Shown piece after piece: positions 45,883 to 58,980 of a DNA stretch of 64,000 bases. The notes beneath the pieces are model-generated. The model was not told the DNA's origin and did not search any database. It saw only the letters and a program-made list of their open reading frames with translations. Origin of the DNA: Sequoia sempervirens (lineage: Eukaryota > Streptophyta > Pinopsida > Cupressales > Cupressaceae). A program made the translations under genes and the position numbers. The number at the start of each line of letters is the position of its first letter. The first letter of the stretch is position 1. Where the stretch lies: contig VDFB02252616.1 in assembly GCA_007258455.2 (NCBI GenBank), positions 123,089,394-123,153,393 on the forward strand, written 5' to 3'.

Positions 45883-48189
45883 CAATCTGCAGTTTGTCGA
45901 TGACACCTCAATCCTTCTAAGACTAGTCGAAGAAAATATGGAAAATCTCATGGGAAAGCTAGATATCTTCTACCTAGCTTCTAGGGAAAAAATTTCCCCT
46001 ACCAAATCTTGCCTACTGGGGTGGAAAGAAGTCCCTCCAGATTGGTTGGGTAGATATGGTCTACATTGGGGGGGGCTCAGAAACTAGTGAGGTATTTAGG
46101 CATTCCTTTTGTAGTGGATCTAAATCTAAAAGAAATGTGGCTTTGGATAAGGGATAAGATTGAGGGGGAAATTGCAAAATGAAACATACAGTTCCTCTCC
46201 TTAGCTGGAAGGTTTCAGGTGTGTCAAAAAATACTTTCCTCTTATAGAATATACTTTTCCTCTATCTAGTTTCTTAACTCTTATCAGATCAATGCTATTC
46301 AGAAAAGGATAAGGGAGTTTTTGTGGTCCGATTATAAAGGGAAGATAAAGATGCACTTGGTGAAATGGGAATGGTGCACTATTTCAAAGTCAAAAGGTGG
46401 TCTGGGTTAAAATACTTGAGGTTACAAGGCAATTTCCTAGCTTCTAAATGGGTGATTGGGGCCCCAGAAGGGGGAGAGCCATGGAATGTGCTAATCCGAC
46501 AAAATATCCTTAATGTTTCTCCCAAACAAGCAAAATCATGGAAACTTTTTCCCTTCAATGATATCCTTACTAGCGAATGGATTATGATGCCTGCAAGTTC
46601 TAATGTCTTTAGGACCATTTGGAAGGCTTGGTAAACAGTGAAGAAGAACTTAGTCAATTGTCACTTCACCAAAAGTGATAACAGGACCATCTTGGCCAAT
46701 AGATCAATATGGTGGAATTTTAAACATAAAGACAAACCACTTGCCTTAATCCAAGGCTACTCAGCAAAGGGTTGGGCTCACAGAGGTATTAAATGTTTCA
46801 ATGAAATCCTAAAGTATGGTAAGCTAAAGGATTGGAATAATCTAAGCACAAAGTTTAGTATACCGCATAGCAATTGGAGGACATATACTATCCTAAGAGA
46901 AGCTTGCAGTTAGTTTCAATTTCTAGTGGAAATCAAAATTGATAATTCTCAATTTAAGGAATTTTAGTGGAAAAATGGGAGTAATTTAATGAATACAAAG
47001 GAAAAATAAATCTACTCCATGCTAATAGAACAAATAGAGATAACTAAACATGTCAATAAAATTTGGGAAATGAACCTGAATAGGAATCAATGGAAAAAAA
47101 TCTTTCAGAAAATATGGTGTAAGGAACTTGAGGCTAAGATAGCCTATTTCAGATGGCTATTAATATTGTAGAAACTATCTTTTAAAAGAAAACATGATGG
47201 CATTGATGTTTGTAATTTATGCAAAACACCTGAAACAATTAAGCATATTTTTTTATTATATTTTTGCTAAGGAAATCTAGAACATGTTTTGTAACAAACA
47301 AAATATATGGGGAAAAAATGGTGAACCAATGCCTAATAAGATACTATTTAATCATAATGTTTTTTTTAAGCAAAGAGCATATAGCTCATATATTAATATT
47401 ATATATAAAATAAAACTTACAAAATATAGTCTATCATCATGTGCTTCATATGAGAAAAGATTTCGCTTTATTTTGGCATTGCCTCTCCACTAACATCTTA
47501 TGGGCCATATGGAAAGCATAGAATGAAGATAGGATTCAAGGGAGGAGGAGGTAGCTTACTGAGTCTTACAAGAGATTCATTATTTATAATGTTGCTATGC
47601 AAGTATATATCACAGTGGAACTTTCAAAAGAGAATTTTTGGAGGTACCTAGAGAACAAGGAGATAAATATTGGTATCCTAGAGGTCAAGTATGGACACAC
47701 TTGGAAAGAGGGGAACCCTGGAGTTGATGTATTTCTAAGAGCTTTACAAGAATTCCAGAAGGATCTCATGGAGGGGCCAAGTAACAAATCTACAAGGCAC
47801 AAAGCAAAGGTGATATGGCACAAGGGCACTCTAAAGTGGAACAGGTTGCAGCAGAGGTATTCTTGTCCCTAAAGAATGCAAATAAAGATAAAGTTTGCAA
47901 GTGTGGTAATAGGATAGGATAACTTCTACAATTTGGGGCAGTGTTGGTAGATAGTTTTGTGATTACATATATTTCTTCTGAAAATATGAAGATGTATATC
48001 TGTGATTACATGTATTTTGTACTGAAACTATGAAGATGTATATCTGTAATTTTGTATACAATGATACATGTATAGGGTGTTTTAACAAGGTATAGTATTG
48101 TCTGAGAACAAGACTGATGAAATGATGTAACAGCGGTAGTCTATAATCTATTTTTGTTGATTCCATTATACTTAATACAAAAAGAAAAA
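45883..48189 (+). mobile_element. 5'-truncated L1-type LINE
   Basis: A 13-bp target repeat TATAAAAAGGTTT flanks the insertion (45870-45882 and 48190-48202), and the 3' end is an A-rich tail near 48175-48189. The 5' end begins inside the reverse transcriptase, just before the catalytic F-A-D-D box, so endonuclease and most of the polymerase are missing, as is common for LINE insertions. Confidence 0.92.
45889..47300 (+). pseudogene. LINE reverse transcriptase C-terminal part and zinc finger (broken)
   Basis: The reading starts QFVDDTSILL, where the family has F-A-D-D, and continues with SCLLGWKEVPPDWLGRYG, YLGIPFVVDLNLKEMWLW, the thumb region, and frames 46365-46634 and 46638-46913 (same frame, one stop). 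A zinc-finger region of the plant LINE C-terminus (zf-RVT type) follows near 47200-47260 as CNLCKTPETIKHIF. Stops and shifts interrupt it throughout. After 47300 only scattered open pieces remain up to the tail. Confidence 0.85.
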
Positions 48190-48202
48190 TATAAAAAGGT
48201 TT

Positions 48203-48290
48203 ATCCAATAGGTTGAGCTTAGGTTAAAGAATTATTTTCTCATTGTGGAGACCCAAGTTCAAATCCCAAAGGGACGTCTAATTTGGAATT
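48203..48290 (+). repeat. Possible tRNA-derived SINE head
   Basis: The segment contains GTTCAAATCCC at about 48250-48260, a good match to the polymerase III B box GWTCRANNC, preceded at a tRNA-like distance by GGTTGAGCTTAGG, a weak A box. It adjoins the LINE's target repeat. A complete tRNA cloverleaf is not evident. Confidence 0.35.
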
Positions 48291-49680
48291 CTAAGTTATG
48301 ACTCTTGGTCTTCCATAGTTGGCTTATAATGTGGAAGTGGTTTCTAAATAAGTAGATTTCTAAATTCTGCCTCTTTGTCTTTCATAGGTGGTATCTACTA
48401 TGGTTTCTTAGAAGAATCTAGTATTAGTCTCATGGTTATGCTCGCAAGATATTTTATTTATCTCATGTTGATACTCATATGATAAAAAATAATTGTAAAA
48501 GATAATCAATATTAAAAAAATGTAACAGGGTTTCCTAGCACATGTGTTTCTATGAGTGTACAGATAATCTAATAAATGTGGTAGAATTTTAAAAATATTA
48601 CAATCTTTGCAATAATTATTTTACTTTACACATGGATTTGTGCAATTCAATAATGGATAACTAAGAATGCCCTATTTGTGATGCTCCAATCTTGATGCAT
48701 ATTAATTTTTTGGTCAACTATTCTACATTTTATCTTTCACTACAACCTCCTCTTGTTAACTAGACTTTGTAACCCATTTTTATGCATCGCTAGAAGTATA
48801 TTTATTAAATCAAACACATTAAAACAATAAATCATTAAATAGCTATTTCCAATCCAGTCTCAATTTTGCTCAGTTCATGATTTCATAATACACGTGGAAT
48901 AATAGCCATAAATCTCACATCTAATATTTTGGCATGTCCCTTGCACCCACCTTAGTCTCATTGCAATGGTGTCTAATTGACTATATTAAGGTATTAAGAT
49001 AGCTAGTTTCTCTCAACTTAGTGATAGTATTTGGAGTTGAATCAACACTTTGGTTTTGGCTATCATTTTTCTTAATTATTCATTTGATTTACTCTAGCAT
49101 CTAGGAACACCCTCTTGAATTTAAGTTCAGCTCAAATTATAGGAAAGAAAACCCACTCTCATTGATTTGACCATTGAAATTTCATGATATGTGATAAACA
49201 AGTTTTCTATTTATGATGACAACCCTTACCTTGAATGTAAAATTTTATTCTAGGAAGTGGAGAAACAATTTTGGGACCCAACAAAATGGTGGTTTTGTTG
49301 GGGAAAAATTATGAAATACATAAAATTATTATAAAATCATAAGGATATTAGTTTTGGTTGTAATAGTACATTATTATCAAGGAAATATTTTCTTCCCATC
49401 CTAGGAAGTATTGACTTTGTTGTAATAAGCTCAATTTTATACAACCATGGATAGAATACAATGTGTTGATCAACCTGCATAGGGAGGTAATTCGACTAAC
49501 ACAAGAAATCAATGTACTAGATGAAAACAAAAGATGGAAGTGGCTCTTCTAGGAAAAATTACCAATGGAAGGTAGGTACCTTGGGAAAAGTTAATGCCTT
49601 TGTTGACTTAAGGGATTAATGCTCAAAAGGAGAAGTATCAATGTGGATGACTATGATATGAGATGGAACAATGCACCAAT
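48291..49680. other. No recognisable gene
   Basis: AT-rich sequence with only short frames. TGTTGGGGAAAA at about 49288 resembles an LTR start but has no partner. Confidence 0.5.
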
Positions 49681-50700
49681 TGGTAAAATAGGTAGGGTTC
49701 AACCTAGAAATATAGATGTGAGAATATTTAGCATGCATGATCAAGGCATAGACACACATTATATTGACCAATAATAATTTTCATCTACGAGTTCTCATAA
49801 GTCCCAATATAATCAGACCTTCCATAATGGTCAACAGATACAAAGTGATGTTGCAGAAAGAGAAAGGACATTAAATTATTAGATGGATTCAATTGACCAA
49901 GTGTTGAGGAGACAAGAAATTAAAGTTGTACATGATCAAATAGCTTAGGCCCATGCTCATGCTACACAAAAAAAAAAAAAAACACAACATACACCCAAGC
50001 CTTGTTATCAAAAATTCTAGGACCAACAAGGAGGAGACATGTAAAATGATGTCCCTCATGCTCACAGGAAAACCTCAAATATTTACACCATTTAGAGAAC
50101 CTTTGAGAGCTAAAAGGTATAGGACACTTTTTTTTTTTGGCATCCCAAATTATCCTAATCCAATTCCAAATAAAATTATAGGGAAGATTCTAAAAATTAA
50201 AGAAACAATGTAGTGATGGGAGAAGAGTACCTAAGGTATTTAATCAATATCACTAATGAGTATGAGATAGAGAATGAAGATGCAACATGATGAAACTTTA
50301 TGTGCATTCTCTAGAGGGGATTCCAAAAGAGTGGTATAGGAATATCCCAAACAATAGCATAACTTCCTAGGAGGATTTTACAAGTGTTTTCTAAATGCAA
50401 TGCATGGATAGGATTAAGCCAATTTTTTCCATCAATGAGCTCACAACTATCAATAAAATCATCAATGAGATGGTGGTCGACATCAACAGACACTTCATCC
50501 TCACGATAAGAAAGGTACCTCACTATCTCAAATCAAATGATTTAATGTGTCTTGTTCTATATTTTGGTGTCTTTAATTAAAATTTTGAATTATTTTTTAG
50601 AGATAAAGACCTTAACATGCTTAAGAAAACATATTCAACAACTATCAATATCAAGATTAATATAAGGGCATCAGATAAGACGTTAAAAAAGATGTAAAGT
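49681..50700 (+). pseudogene. Orphan Ty3/gypsy gag fragment
   Basis: Shifted plus-strand frames resemble plant gypsy gag. An upstream piece, KPQIFTPFREPLRAKRY, lies at 50070-50115. The gag core, SLEGIPKEWYRNIPNNSI followed by SWEDFTSVF, lies near 50310-50390, with MDRIKPIFSINELTTINKII (50404-50465) and then FRDKDLNMLKKTY in another frame near 50600-50640. No protease or polymerase follows, and the next gypsy remnant at 53146 has its own gag. It is therefore a separate, truncated copy. Confidence 0.68.
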
Positions 50701-53145
50701 CGTCACAACTTGATAGGGTTATTATAAATAAACATCTTTCAACTAAATACAAACTAGATAATTTTATGGGAGCCATGAAATATTTTTCCTATTAAGCTGC
50801 AAGAAATGAAAATGGACTATTGTCTCAAGGTGCATCCACACTTTTAAATCAAGGTAAAAGGTTGCACGTAGATCATACAACATTGATTGGTTCAAAATAC
50901 CACAACAAGATGATAGGGAGAATGTCCCCAAGCATGTAAACTTTAGGCAACATGACAATGACACACAAGATCCTCTAAGGAGGGAGCACATGAACTTTTA
51001 AGAAGAAAATTTAGAGTGTGAGTCTTGTTTCCTCACACACTATTCTTTGAATTGTGTAATTTCATTTTATGTGAGTAGGGATGGAGAATTTACTGTAGAT
51101 ATTTTTCTCCACATCTCACAACCACACTTTCCTTTGGTTCCTTTATCTTTTGTTCTTTTGTAATGCTTTGCGGCCACGCAGCCCTTCATTCCTTCTCCTC
51201 CATTTTTGTTCTTTGCATCAACAATTGGGCTTCACCACATGTCATGGCCCTCTCTCCATATAAAGGTGTGTGATGGCACCACATGGTGGTTGCATGGTCT
51301 TTAATAAAGAATTTTTATTTTAAGCGTGGAAGGTGACATGTGTCAGCATCACAGGTTTTCTTGTAAGCAACTCCAAGGAGGTCTCATAAATCCTCGCTCA
51401 TGCACCATGTGTCCCGATCTATTTTTTTCCAAAAGGAGAGTATGCAGAATCGGAGGAAGTAGTTAAGAGCACTTTTTTTCAGTAGGAGAATATTGAAGAG
51501 CATCGGATATCCCCTGTAAATTTGTGGGTGCTTTTATATTTAGGATTTTTTCCTGCCCATATTTGCAAGAGATCGTTTTTTTGGCTGTGAGAGGTTCCCT
51601 AATTAAGCATGGAACCTAATTTTTTCTGGGAATTTGTTAGAAGGCTTTTATGACAGAGGTGCTTACCAATATTTCTCACTAGGCTTTGCATAGGGTTTCT
51701 ATTGAAAGGAACAGGAATGAAGAATTTGAGTTACATTTAAATCGGTCATCACCAACTCAAAATTTATTACATTGTAAAGCTTATCTGACATGATCTAATC
51801 TTCGAACAGGATTTTTATGGTTGATGGTTTAATGCCACCATTTTTAGTTTTGTCTTTTATGGTTTAAGTGGTGGGAGAGATCTTTCTACTTTTTTTGCTT
51901 CCCTTATTCTATAAAAGGGAATTTACAAGCCTCTCCCAAGTGGTGGAAAAAATCTATTACAGAGTTGGTCACTACTCTTTTTGTAAGCAATATTTGGAAG
52001 ATCAGTTATCAAGGAAGAGTCTTTTGTTAACATTCAACATTAGCATTTTGTATTGTTCTAAGTCAAAGTAATAGAAAGAGGAATACATCAAACTATATCT
52101 ATTTGACCTTTATTGTGTGTTTTACTCTTTTTTGGCATCAAATTTATGTTTTGTGTCATTCATGTATGAATACAGTCTTAATAACTGATCATTTTTAGTT
52201 TCATCTTTTATGATATTTAGTATAGATCTACAATAAATTGGATCATGTTTTATATTCTTCCATTACTGTAAACAGTTTATGTTAAGTATCATACTATGCT
52301 TGTGAGTGAATAATTTTTGTAAGAGATTTGAAGCATTAGTGAGGGTTCTTCTTTTGGATGTACCATACTCTACTAAACCTTAGTGAGTTCTTCCCGCGAT
52401 AAGATCTAAATGTTTGCTCTATGCTTATCTAAGCCTTAGGCAGTTCATTCTCTTCTCAACAATGAAGGGTATGTGACATTATGTGTTCATTTTTAGAGTT
52501 GGTACTCTAGTAGGAAGATTTTAAATTTTGTAAAAACTTTGGTGCATCACCTTAAGTAGTTTTGATTTTTGCATTCCTTCTTCCCTTTTCCTCCCCAAAC
52601 AAGAATGAAGATTCGACTTCTAAAATCTCAAAGGTTATTCAATGGAGCACAATCTATCCCCCATCCACTGAATTTCCCATAAGGTTTTTCAGAGATTCAT
52701 AAGCTTTTATGATCAATAGTTATTTTTCTAGCACATACAACGAAACCCGAACTTTCAATTCACCTAACCAGGAGAGTGATGCTTCTATTAATAGCTTAGC
52801 CTTAGGGAGGTGCTCAATAAAATTATCAGAGGATCTCCAAGACTATGAGACTCCACATCAATTTTTTTGACTCAACTATTGTCTGAGGCTCTTGATTACA
52901 AATCAAGCCTGAGCATTCATGCCGAGAATCCAAACCAAGGCATCCTTTAGAGGTAATTTTTTAGTATATCGAATTACCATCTATTTCTCCTAGGAGAAGA
53001 AATTATGCACATTATTTGTTACCTATTAGGGGAAAAAGAAATAGAGGCATCAGTACTTCCCCTACATCCCAATCCATGCCACCATTGGGTGGATTATTCC
53101 ACATCATAATAAAATAAAATAAAGATATGAAGGACTTTATTCCCC
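50701..53145. other. Non-coding stretch before gypsy remnant E
   Basis: No coding is recognised. A TATA-like CCATATAAAGG lies near 51254-51264. This region could hold the 5' LTR of remnant E, but no repeat of it was found after 58980. Confidence 0.4.
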
Positions 53146-54180
53146 ATGGTCGATCAAGTACCTAAAAACTATGTAGCTTGGAATAGCAACAGCCCACTCA
53201 TTCCTCCTACTCCTCTTGATGTATGGAAATTTATCCTCACCAACACTCTTAAAGCACTTCCAAAATTTTTAGGTGAGGATTCTAAAACTCCAGAGGAACA
53301 TCTGCAAGATGTGGTGAGTGCATGTGTACTATTCATTATGTGAATGAGCAGAGCATGGCTCTAAGGCTACTCGTGGCCTCTTTCAAAGGCAAGGTGCAAG
53401 ACTCTAGTATAGATCTCTAAATTTGAACTCTATTAATTGTTGGGTCATCTTGGCGATTGGTTCTTTGAGTTTTTTTCAAAGAAAGGAGACTATTGTCCCT
53501 ATTATAATAGCTACTAATAATAAAGAGAGCACCCTGAGAGGTTGTTACAGATTTCAATACAAGGTTCCATAAAACTTGGAAAAGGATTCCTACAACTGCT
53601 CGGCCACCCGTGGGTATGGAATTTTTTTATTATCTAAAAGCTTACAATTTTGACATAGTAGTAATGATCCAATCCCTTGGAGGAAACACTCTACTAGATG
53701 CATATGACTTAGCAGTAAGAGTTAAGAATAACTTTATAGATGTTGGGAAGCTCCCACCTCAACCACCTTTGTCAATTTTTCTAGAGATATCAACACCACA
53801 TGCAGGGGTCACCACTCCTAGCACATCTGCCACACCTCCACCTTCAATGTATTTCTACCACGATTCACAAGCAAGCATCTTTGGCTCTTCTTTGCTTGCT
53901 GCAGAGATGAATGATATCAAGAATTTTTTGTGGAAATTTTCAAATGAAATTATCAGTATAAAGCGACAGCAAGAAATGCCTCTAAAACCTCTTTCTCAAA
54001 GCTATCAAGGAGGTAAACCACCATTCCAACATAATCAATATTAGGGAGGTGCAAGAGGGAACAATCAGTCACAAAATTCAAGCATCATCATTCTAGTTCC
54101 CACATTGTTGCAAGCTTCAACATCTAATCCCAATGGAAACCTAGTTATGAGCCAGAATAACTTGGTAGACGATACAAATT
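53146..54180 (+). pseudogene. gag of gypsy remnant E (broken)
   Basis: The Met at 53146 opens LKALPKFLGEDSKTPEEHLQ, a typical start of a plant gypsy gag core. The middle is shifted (for example SMALRLLVASFKGKVQDSSI near 53355-53415). The frame 53610-54044 holds EFFYYLKAYNFDIVVMIQS and LDAYDLAVRVKNNFIDVGK. A proline-rich region follows. Confidence 0.75.
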
Positions 54181-54779
54181 CCTAGTGTTTTCCTTGTAAC
54201 AATGCACACATGCCACGAAATTTCCCATGGGGAAACCTCCAGTAGAAGTTTATAGAATAGTGAAGTTAAGGCATCTCTCTAGATACAGGGGTGTATGACT
54301 ATCAATCTCCCAGAGTTGATAGATTCATGCTCAATACTTAGATGTAGGGCATGTCACTAGAAAAAAAATCAGAGATCATTTTGGATCATGCACTTTTTTC
54401 CTGGATAGAAGGGGGAAAAATTATTTTTGTAAATGAGGTCCTAATGACCACACAAGTCCATTCAAACTACAATACCCACTCCAAGTGTATATTCAATGGA
54501 GAACCTATGCCTCAAGCACCACACTCACAAATACAGTAGCCTCTAGTACAACAAAAGGCTATAGAAAAAATCCCTAGTGCCTCTACCACTTTTCAAACTT
54601 TTTAGAAACCAAAGGAAACAATTCTTTCAAGCCAAATATATCATTGATTGAGTCACTAAATGTGGTTCATAAACTAAATAATTATCTCACCAATGTGTCC
54701 TTATGGGACATTTTGGCTATTCCAGAGTAGAATTCTTTACTATAGGATTCTTTGGAATAAGATAAGTCAACTCCGCGAT

Positions 54780-55258
54780 CAAATCCAGTCCTAACGCATG
54801 ACCAAGTGAAAGGAAAGAGACCATTCCAGGAGCCTCGGACTTTAGATGTTATAGCATTTGTGAACATCAAAGAAAATTCGGACAATAATGAGGTATGTAA
54901 ACCAGATCCCACTCCTTTTTTCTTAACTCTAATCGTGGGGGATAAATTGTTGCATAATGTCATGATAGATTTCAGAGCTAGCACCATATTCATGCCAAAT
55001 TTGGTGGTGGAATCTCTAAATTTAGATTATGAGTCCCTTGATAAGGGAATTATGCAACTTGATGGGAAAAATATCTATGCTATAGGCTTAATCAAGAACC
55101 TCCCATTGACCCTGTATTTATGCCCTAGCTTGATAGTCATCCAAGAGGTGATCATAGCTAATATTCCACCTATCTTTGGGTTATGTTTACCTAGGTATTC
55201 CAATACCAAAATAAAAGGATATATCCCTAGATTGGTCCCATCTAATCTTCAGGACTAA
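54780..55258 (+). pseudogene. aspartic protease of gypsy remnant E
   Basis: The frame 54806-55258 reads TPFFLTLIVGDKLLHNVMID, then the active-site region IDFRASTIFMPN, where the family has D-[ST]-G-A-S. The catalytic Asp is kept but the following Ser/Thr-Gly is Phe-Arg. LPLTLYLCPSLIVIQEVIIA follows, as in retropepsins of this gypsy group. Confidence 0.75.
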
Positions 55259-55265
55259 ACATAAT

Positions 55266-56000
55266 GTGAAGATGAAAATATTGTCAGAACCCCTACATGT
55301 CGAACACATTGCAAAAGATGATGTAATGAGCTTTGAGGCTGCCCATACATCCATTTCCAAGAACAAAATGTATTGTATGGAAATGTTAGGGGATGTGGAG
55401 GCTACTAGTGATCAGAGCATTGAAGAAGAAATTTTGTTAAATCAATTCATGGAGGCTAATCCTTTTGGAAATTTCCATGCTACTAGCCTAGGAACCTATG
55501 TAATCTATGATGAAGATCAAGTCACCCTGCAAGTGACAAAAATCCAAGAGGCTCGGCATGAAGGCTCCAACCATGGACAAGGCTTATATACACTACACTT
55601 TGATGGTGTAATATGTAGGGCTAGCTCGAGAGAAAGTATCTACCTAGTGTCCCTTAAAGGAGCGAAGACTCTCAAAGCTTTCTAGTTCCATTTTTTATGC
55701 ATGAACAATGAAGTTGAGTATGAGGGGTTGATCCATGGTTTATATCTAGAACATCACATGGGCATTAAAAGGCTACAATTTTTTTGATACTTAGAGCTAT
55801 TTTTTAAAAAATCAAAAGACAATCAAGCACAAAGAACGTGCAAATGTGGTCTTACCACCACATAGTATGGGACCTAATAGATGGATTTTGAATCCTTTAA
55901 CATTCAAGTAGTTCCAAGGTCAAAAAACATCGTGAAGGGTATAATGGCTTCAATCATATCCAAATTCAAGACAAGTATTTGGTATAATGGTAAACTAGCA
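55266..56000 (+). pseudogene. Archaeal-type RNase H domain of gypsy remnant E
   Basis: After a linker (55266-55590), the reading LYTLHFDGVICRASSRESIY, FLCMNNEVEYEGLIHGLYLE with HHMGIKRLQFF (55690-55785), and DFESFNIQVVPRSKN (55880-55925) follows the plan of the additional, archaeal-type RNase H of plant Tat-lineage gypsy elements: F-D-G; N-N-x-A-E-Y-E-A-L-I-x-G-L; F-x-I-x-x-V-P-R-x-x-N. Here it lies between protease and reverse transcriptase. Stops and shifts are present, and the second acidic strand is partly lost. Confidence 0.72.
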
Positions 56001-57367
56001 TGCAATGCAAGTTATGGTCCAACCTATTATCCCCAACAATGATCAGAACTGGCAAGTTTTTGAAAACAATGCTCAGATTGCCACATTCATTCAACAGTCG
56101 AGTGAGTTCATGGAACAATTACAGCCCAAGATTGAAGAGGCCTATGAGAATAAAATTATTCAACTAAAGGGAAATAAGTTTCCAAAAGGGCTAATCACCT
56201 TTGAAAATCCTTTTGATTGTGAAGATGAAAGGAATGATAAGTGAAGATTCATCATAAATAAAGGGGATTATTCAGACCTCAATGTCGAAGGCAATCAGAA
56301 ACTCAAAGTGGGAAAGGATTTTTTGCAAAGATACAAGGAGAGGCTAAGGTATTTTGTGTTGAATATAATAGAGTCATGGCTTGGACCTATGATGACCTAA
56401 ATGGTTACGATCCTAGTATCATCTATCACACCATTGACCTAATCGAGGGAGCAAATTCGATCTGACAAAAATAGAGGTCAATCAATCCCAAGGTAGAATC
56501 CCTTGTGGTGCAAGAATTAAAGAGGTTGATTGAATCCAGAATCATATATCTGATCAATCATTCAAGTTTGTGTGGACTTCAAGGATTTTAATAGAGCATC
56601 TCTAAAGGATCACTATCATCTTCCCTTAATGTAGCAAATTTTATAAACAGTGGCGAGATCAGAAATTTTTTCTTTGTTGGATGGTTTTTTGAGTTACAAT
56701 CAAGTGAACATAAAGGATGAAGACCAGCACAAAACAATGTTCACCTCTAAGTGGAGAATATTTTCCTATGCAAATATTTTATTCATCTTATCTAATGTTA
56801 GTGCCATAGGAGCAGGGTCTTCCAGCGTGTGATGGATGTCACCTTTAAGGATTTGATCAATAAGATCATCCTTATTTATCTAGATGACTTGACCATATTT
56901 TATAAATCCAAGGATGATCATTTTGATCATCTAGAAAAGGTCTTCCAAGATGCCAAGAGTTTTGGATTTCTTTAAATCCCAAAAAGCATGTTTTTGGAGT
57001 TCCACAAGGAAAGTTACTTGGTTATGTGGTATCCAAGGAGGGAGTCTCCATTGACCCTTAAAGGGTACAAGAAATAAAATAATTTCCATTATTAGTGAAC
57101 AAGAAGGGGGTCCAATCCTTCTTGAGAAAATTTGATTTCATCAACAGGTTCATTTTTTACTTTATTGGGCTTGCAAGGCCCATTATGCTTATGTTGAAGA
57201 AAGATAAAGCTTTCAAATGGAATCCAAAGTGCAGAATTGATTTTGAGAAAATTAAGGAAGCTATTTCCTCAGCTCTGATGTTAGTTAACCTATATTTTTC
57301 TAAAGACTTCACTATGTATGTCTATAGTAGCGAGCACAACATTCTCGCAATACTCACAAAATTATGA
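56001..57367 (+). pseudogene. reverse transcriptase of gypsy remnant E (broken)
   Basis: The frame 56005-56244 contains WQVFENNAQIATFIQQ and IIQLKGNKFPKGLITFENPF, the connector before the polymerase. The polymerase pieces are FSLLDGFLSYNQVNIKDEDQ (56650-56832) and, in a shifted frame, MDVTFKDLINKIILIYLDDL near 56830-56890, with the catalytic YLDD intact. Then follow a piece like GKLLGYVVSKEGVSIDP (57005-57060), and VQSFLRKFDFINRFIFYF and KAFKWNPKCRIDFEKIKEAI (57095-57367). Confidence 0.85.
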
Positions 57368-58980
57368 TGAAGAGAAAGGAGAGCATCCTATTGCTTTCCA
57401 TTCAAGGACTCTCAGAGGATAGGATACTAGGTACAAATTTATGGAAAAGTAGGCATTAGCCATAGTAAAGGGTCTCAAAAAATTCAGACACTTCGTATCA
57501 GCAAGCAATATCATGATCCGTATAGCATGTCCTAGTGTAAGGGAATACATCATGGAGGGAGAAATTATGGATAAAAGGGAAAATTGAATTACTGAGATCC
57601 TATAATATGATTTTAAATTCTAACCCACAAAGGTGATCAAAGGAAGAGGGCTTTGCGAGTACTTGGATAGTGAACTCAAGCCCCAAGATGAAGAGGAGTC
57701 CACAAACAAGGTACTAGTAAATCAAATTGAATCAAAAGAGTCTTGGGTAGCAAACAGGATTAGCTACGTGCAAACTTGAAGGTATCTAGGTAGTTTCCCT
57801 TCTCATAAAAAAAAATTCTATCAGCTACAAGGCATCAGGTACATAATTAAAGGAGTGCTCTTCAAGAGAAATTTTGATGGCATCCTCTTCTATTGCGTAG
57901 TCGAGAAGCAGGAAAATAGGATCTTAGACTAATTCCACAATAGTCTTGCAGGTGGACATTTCTCTATTAAGACCACTACCTTAATAATAATGTGTGTGGG
58001 GTATTATTGGCCTACCATGTTTATAGAATACCACAATCTAGTAAAAAATTCCAATAATACTAATTCTTTGTTTCCAAGCGGAAAAATTTGGCTATGCCTT
58101 TGTCTTTAATTGTAATCAACGAAGCATTTGTGCAATGGGGACATAATTTCATCAAAATGGTTAATATTTTTTTATTTTGAAGCATAAATGGACACTAGCT
58201 ACTATGGACTATTTCAATAGGTGGATAGAAGCGCCCCCCTTCAAGAATGCTATTGAGAGTGAGATCATCAACTTTCTTGAGTCAATAGCAAGGTTTGGCT
58301 CCCTTAAAACCTTGATCTATGATAATGCATAGGCTTTTGTAGGGGTTGAAATGTCAGAATTCAATTTAAAACACAAAATCTACCTCAAGACTTCATCAAA
58401 TTATTACCCACAAGGACATGGACTCATGGAGTTCACAAATAAAAACCTATTCTAGTTAATAAAGTGGACTGGTTCAAATCATCAAAAGGATTGGCACAAG
58501 TACTTATAGGGAACCTTATGAGCTAAATGTATCACTCCAAAGCAGATTCTAAAGGATTCGCCATATAAATTTGTATATGGTAAGGAGGTAGTTTTTCCTA
58601 TCTCCATGGAGGTTCCAGTTTTATAGCTACTAAAATCTTTGGAGATCAAAGAAAATGGCAGCATGGAGGTAAGACTAGCCGAGTTACTAAACGTCCTAGA
58701 AACTTGGGAAAAAGCATTTGACCCCATGACCAACCGCCAGTAGGTGGTCAAGAGGTGGTTTAATAAAAAGGTGTCTAACTCTAGTTTTGAAGAAGATTTA
58801 GTCCTAAAATATGATGAGTGGGCCGCCAAGCTAGGACAACATGCCAAGTTCGACACATTATGGAGGGGCCCTTTTCAGATCACAACATTCAAAGAGAGTA
58901 ACACATTTGAATTAAAAGACATGGAAGGAAATTCTCTAGGGATACCTATAAATGGTATCCACTTGAAACCCTTTAATTAA
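57368..58980 (+). pseudogene. RNase H-integrase of gypsy remnant E (broken)
   Basis: The polymerase-linked RNase H is visible only in pieces (AFHSRTLRG-like text near 57390-57420). The integrase core is clearer: TMDYFNRWIEAPPFKNAIES near 58205-58270, LIYDNAQAF-like text near 58313-58345, and SNYYPQGHGLMEFTNKNL near 58395-58450, where the Glu of MEFTNK is in the catalytic position. The C-terminal open frame 58744-58980 has DEWAAKLGQHAKFDTLWRGP and ends GIPINGIHLKPFN. No chromodomain follows. Confidence 0.83.

Noticed and set aside
48203..48290. Functional tRNA gene
   Set aside because: Only a B-box-like motif is good; the paired stems of a tRNA cannot be drawn convincingly.
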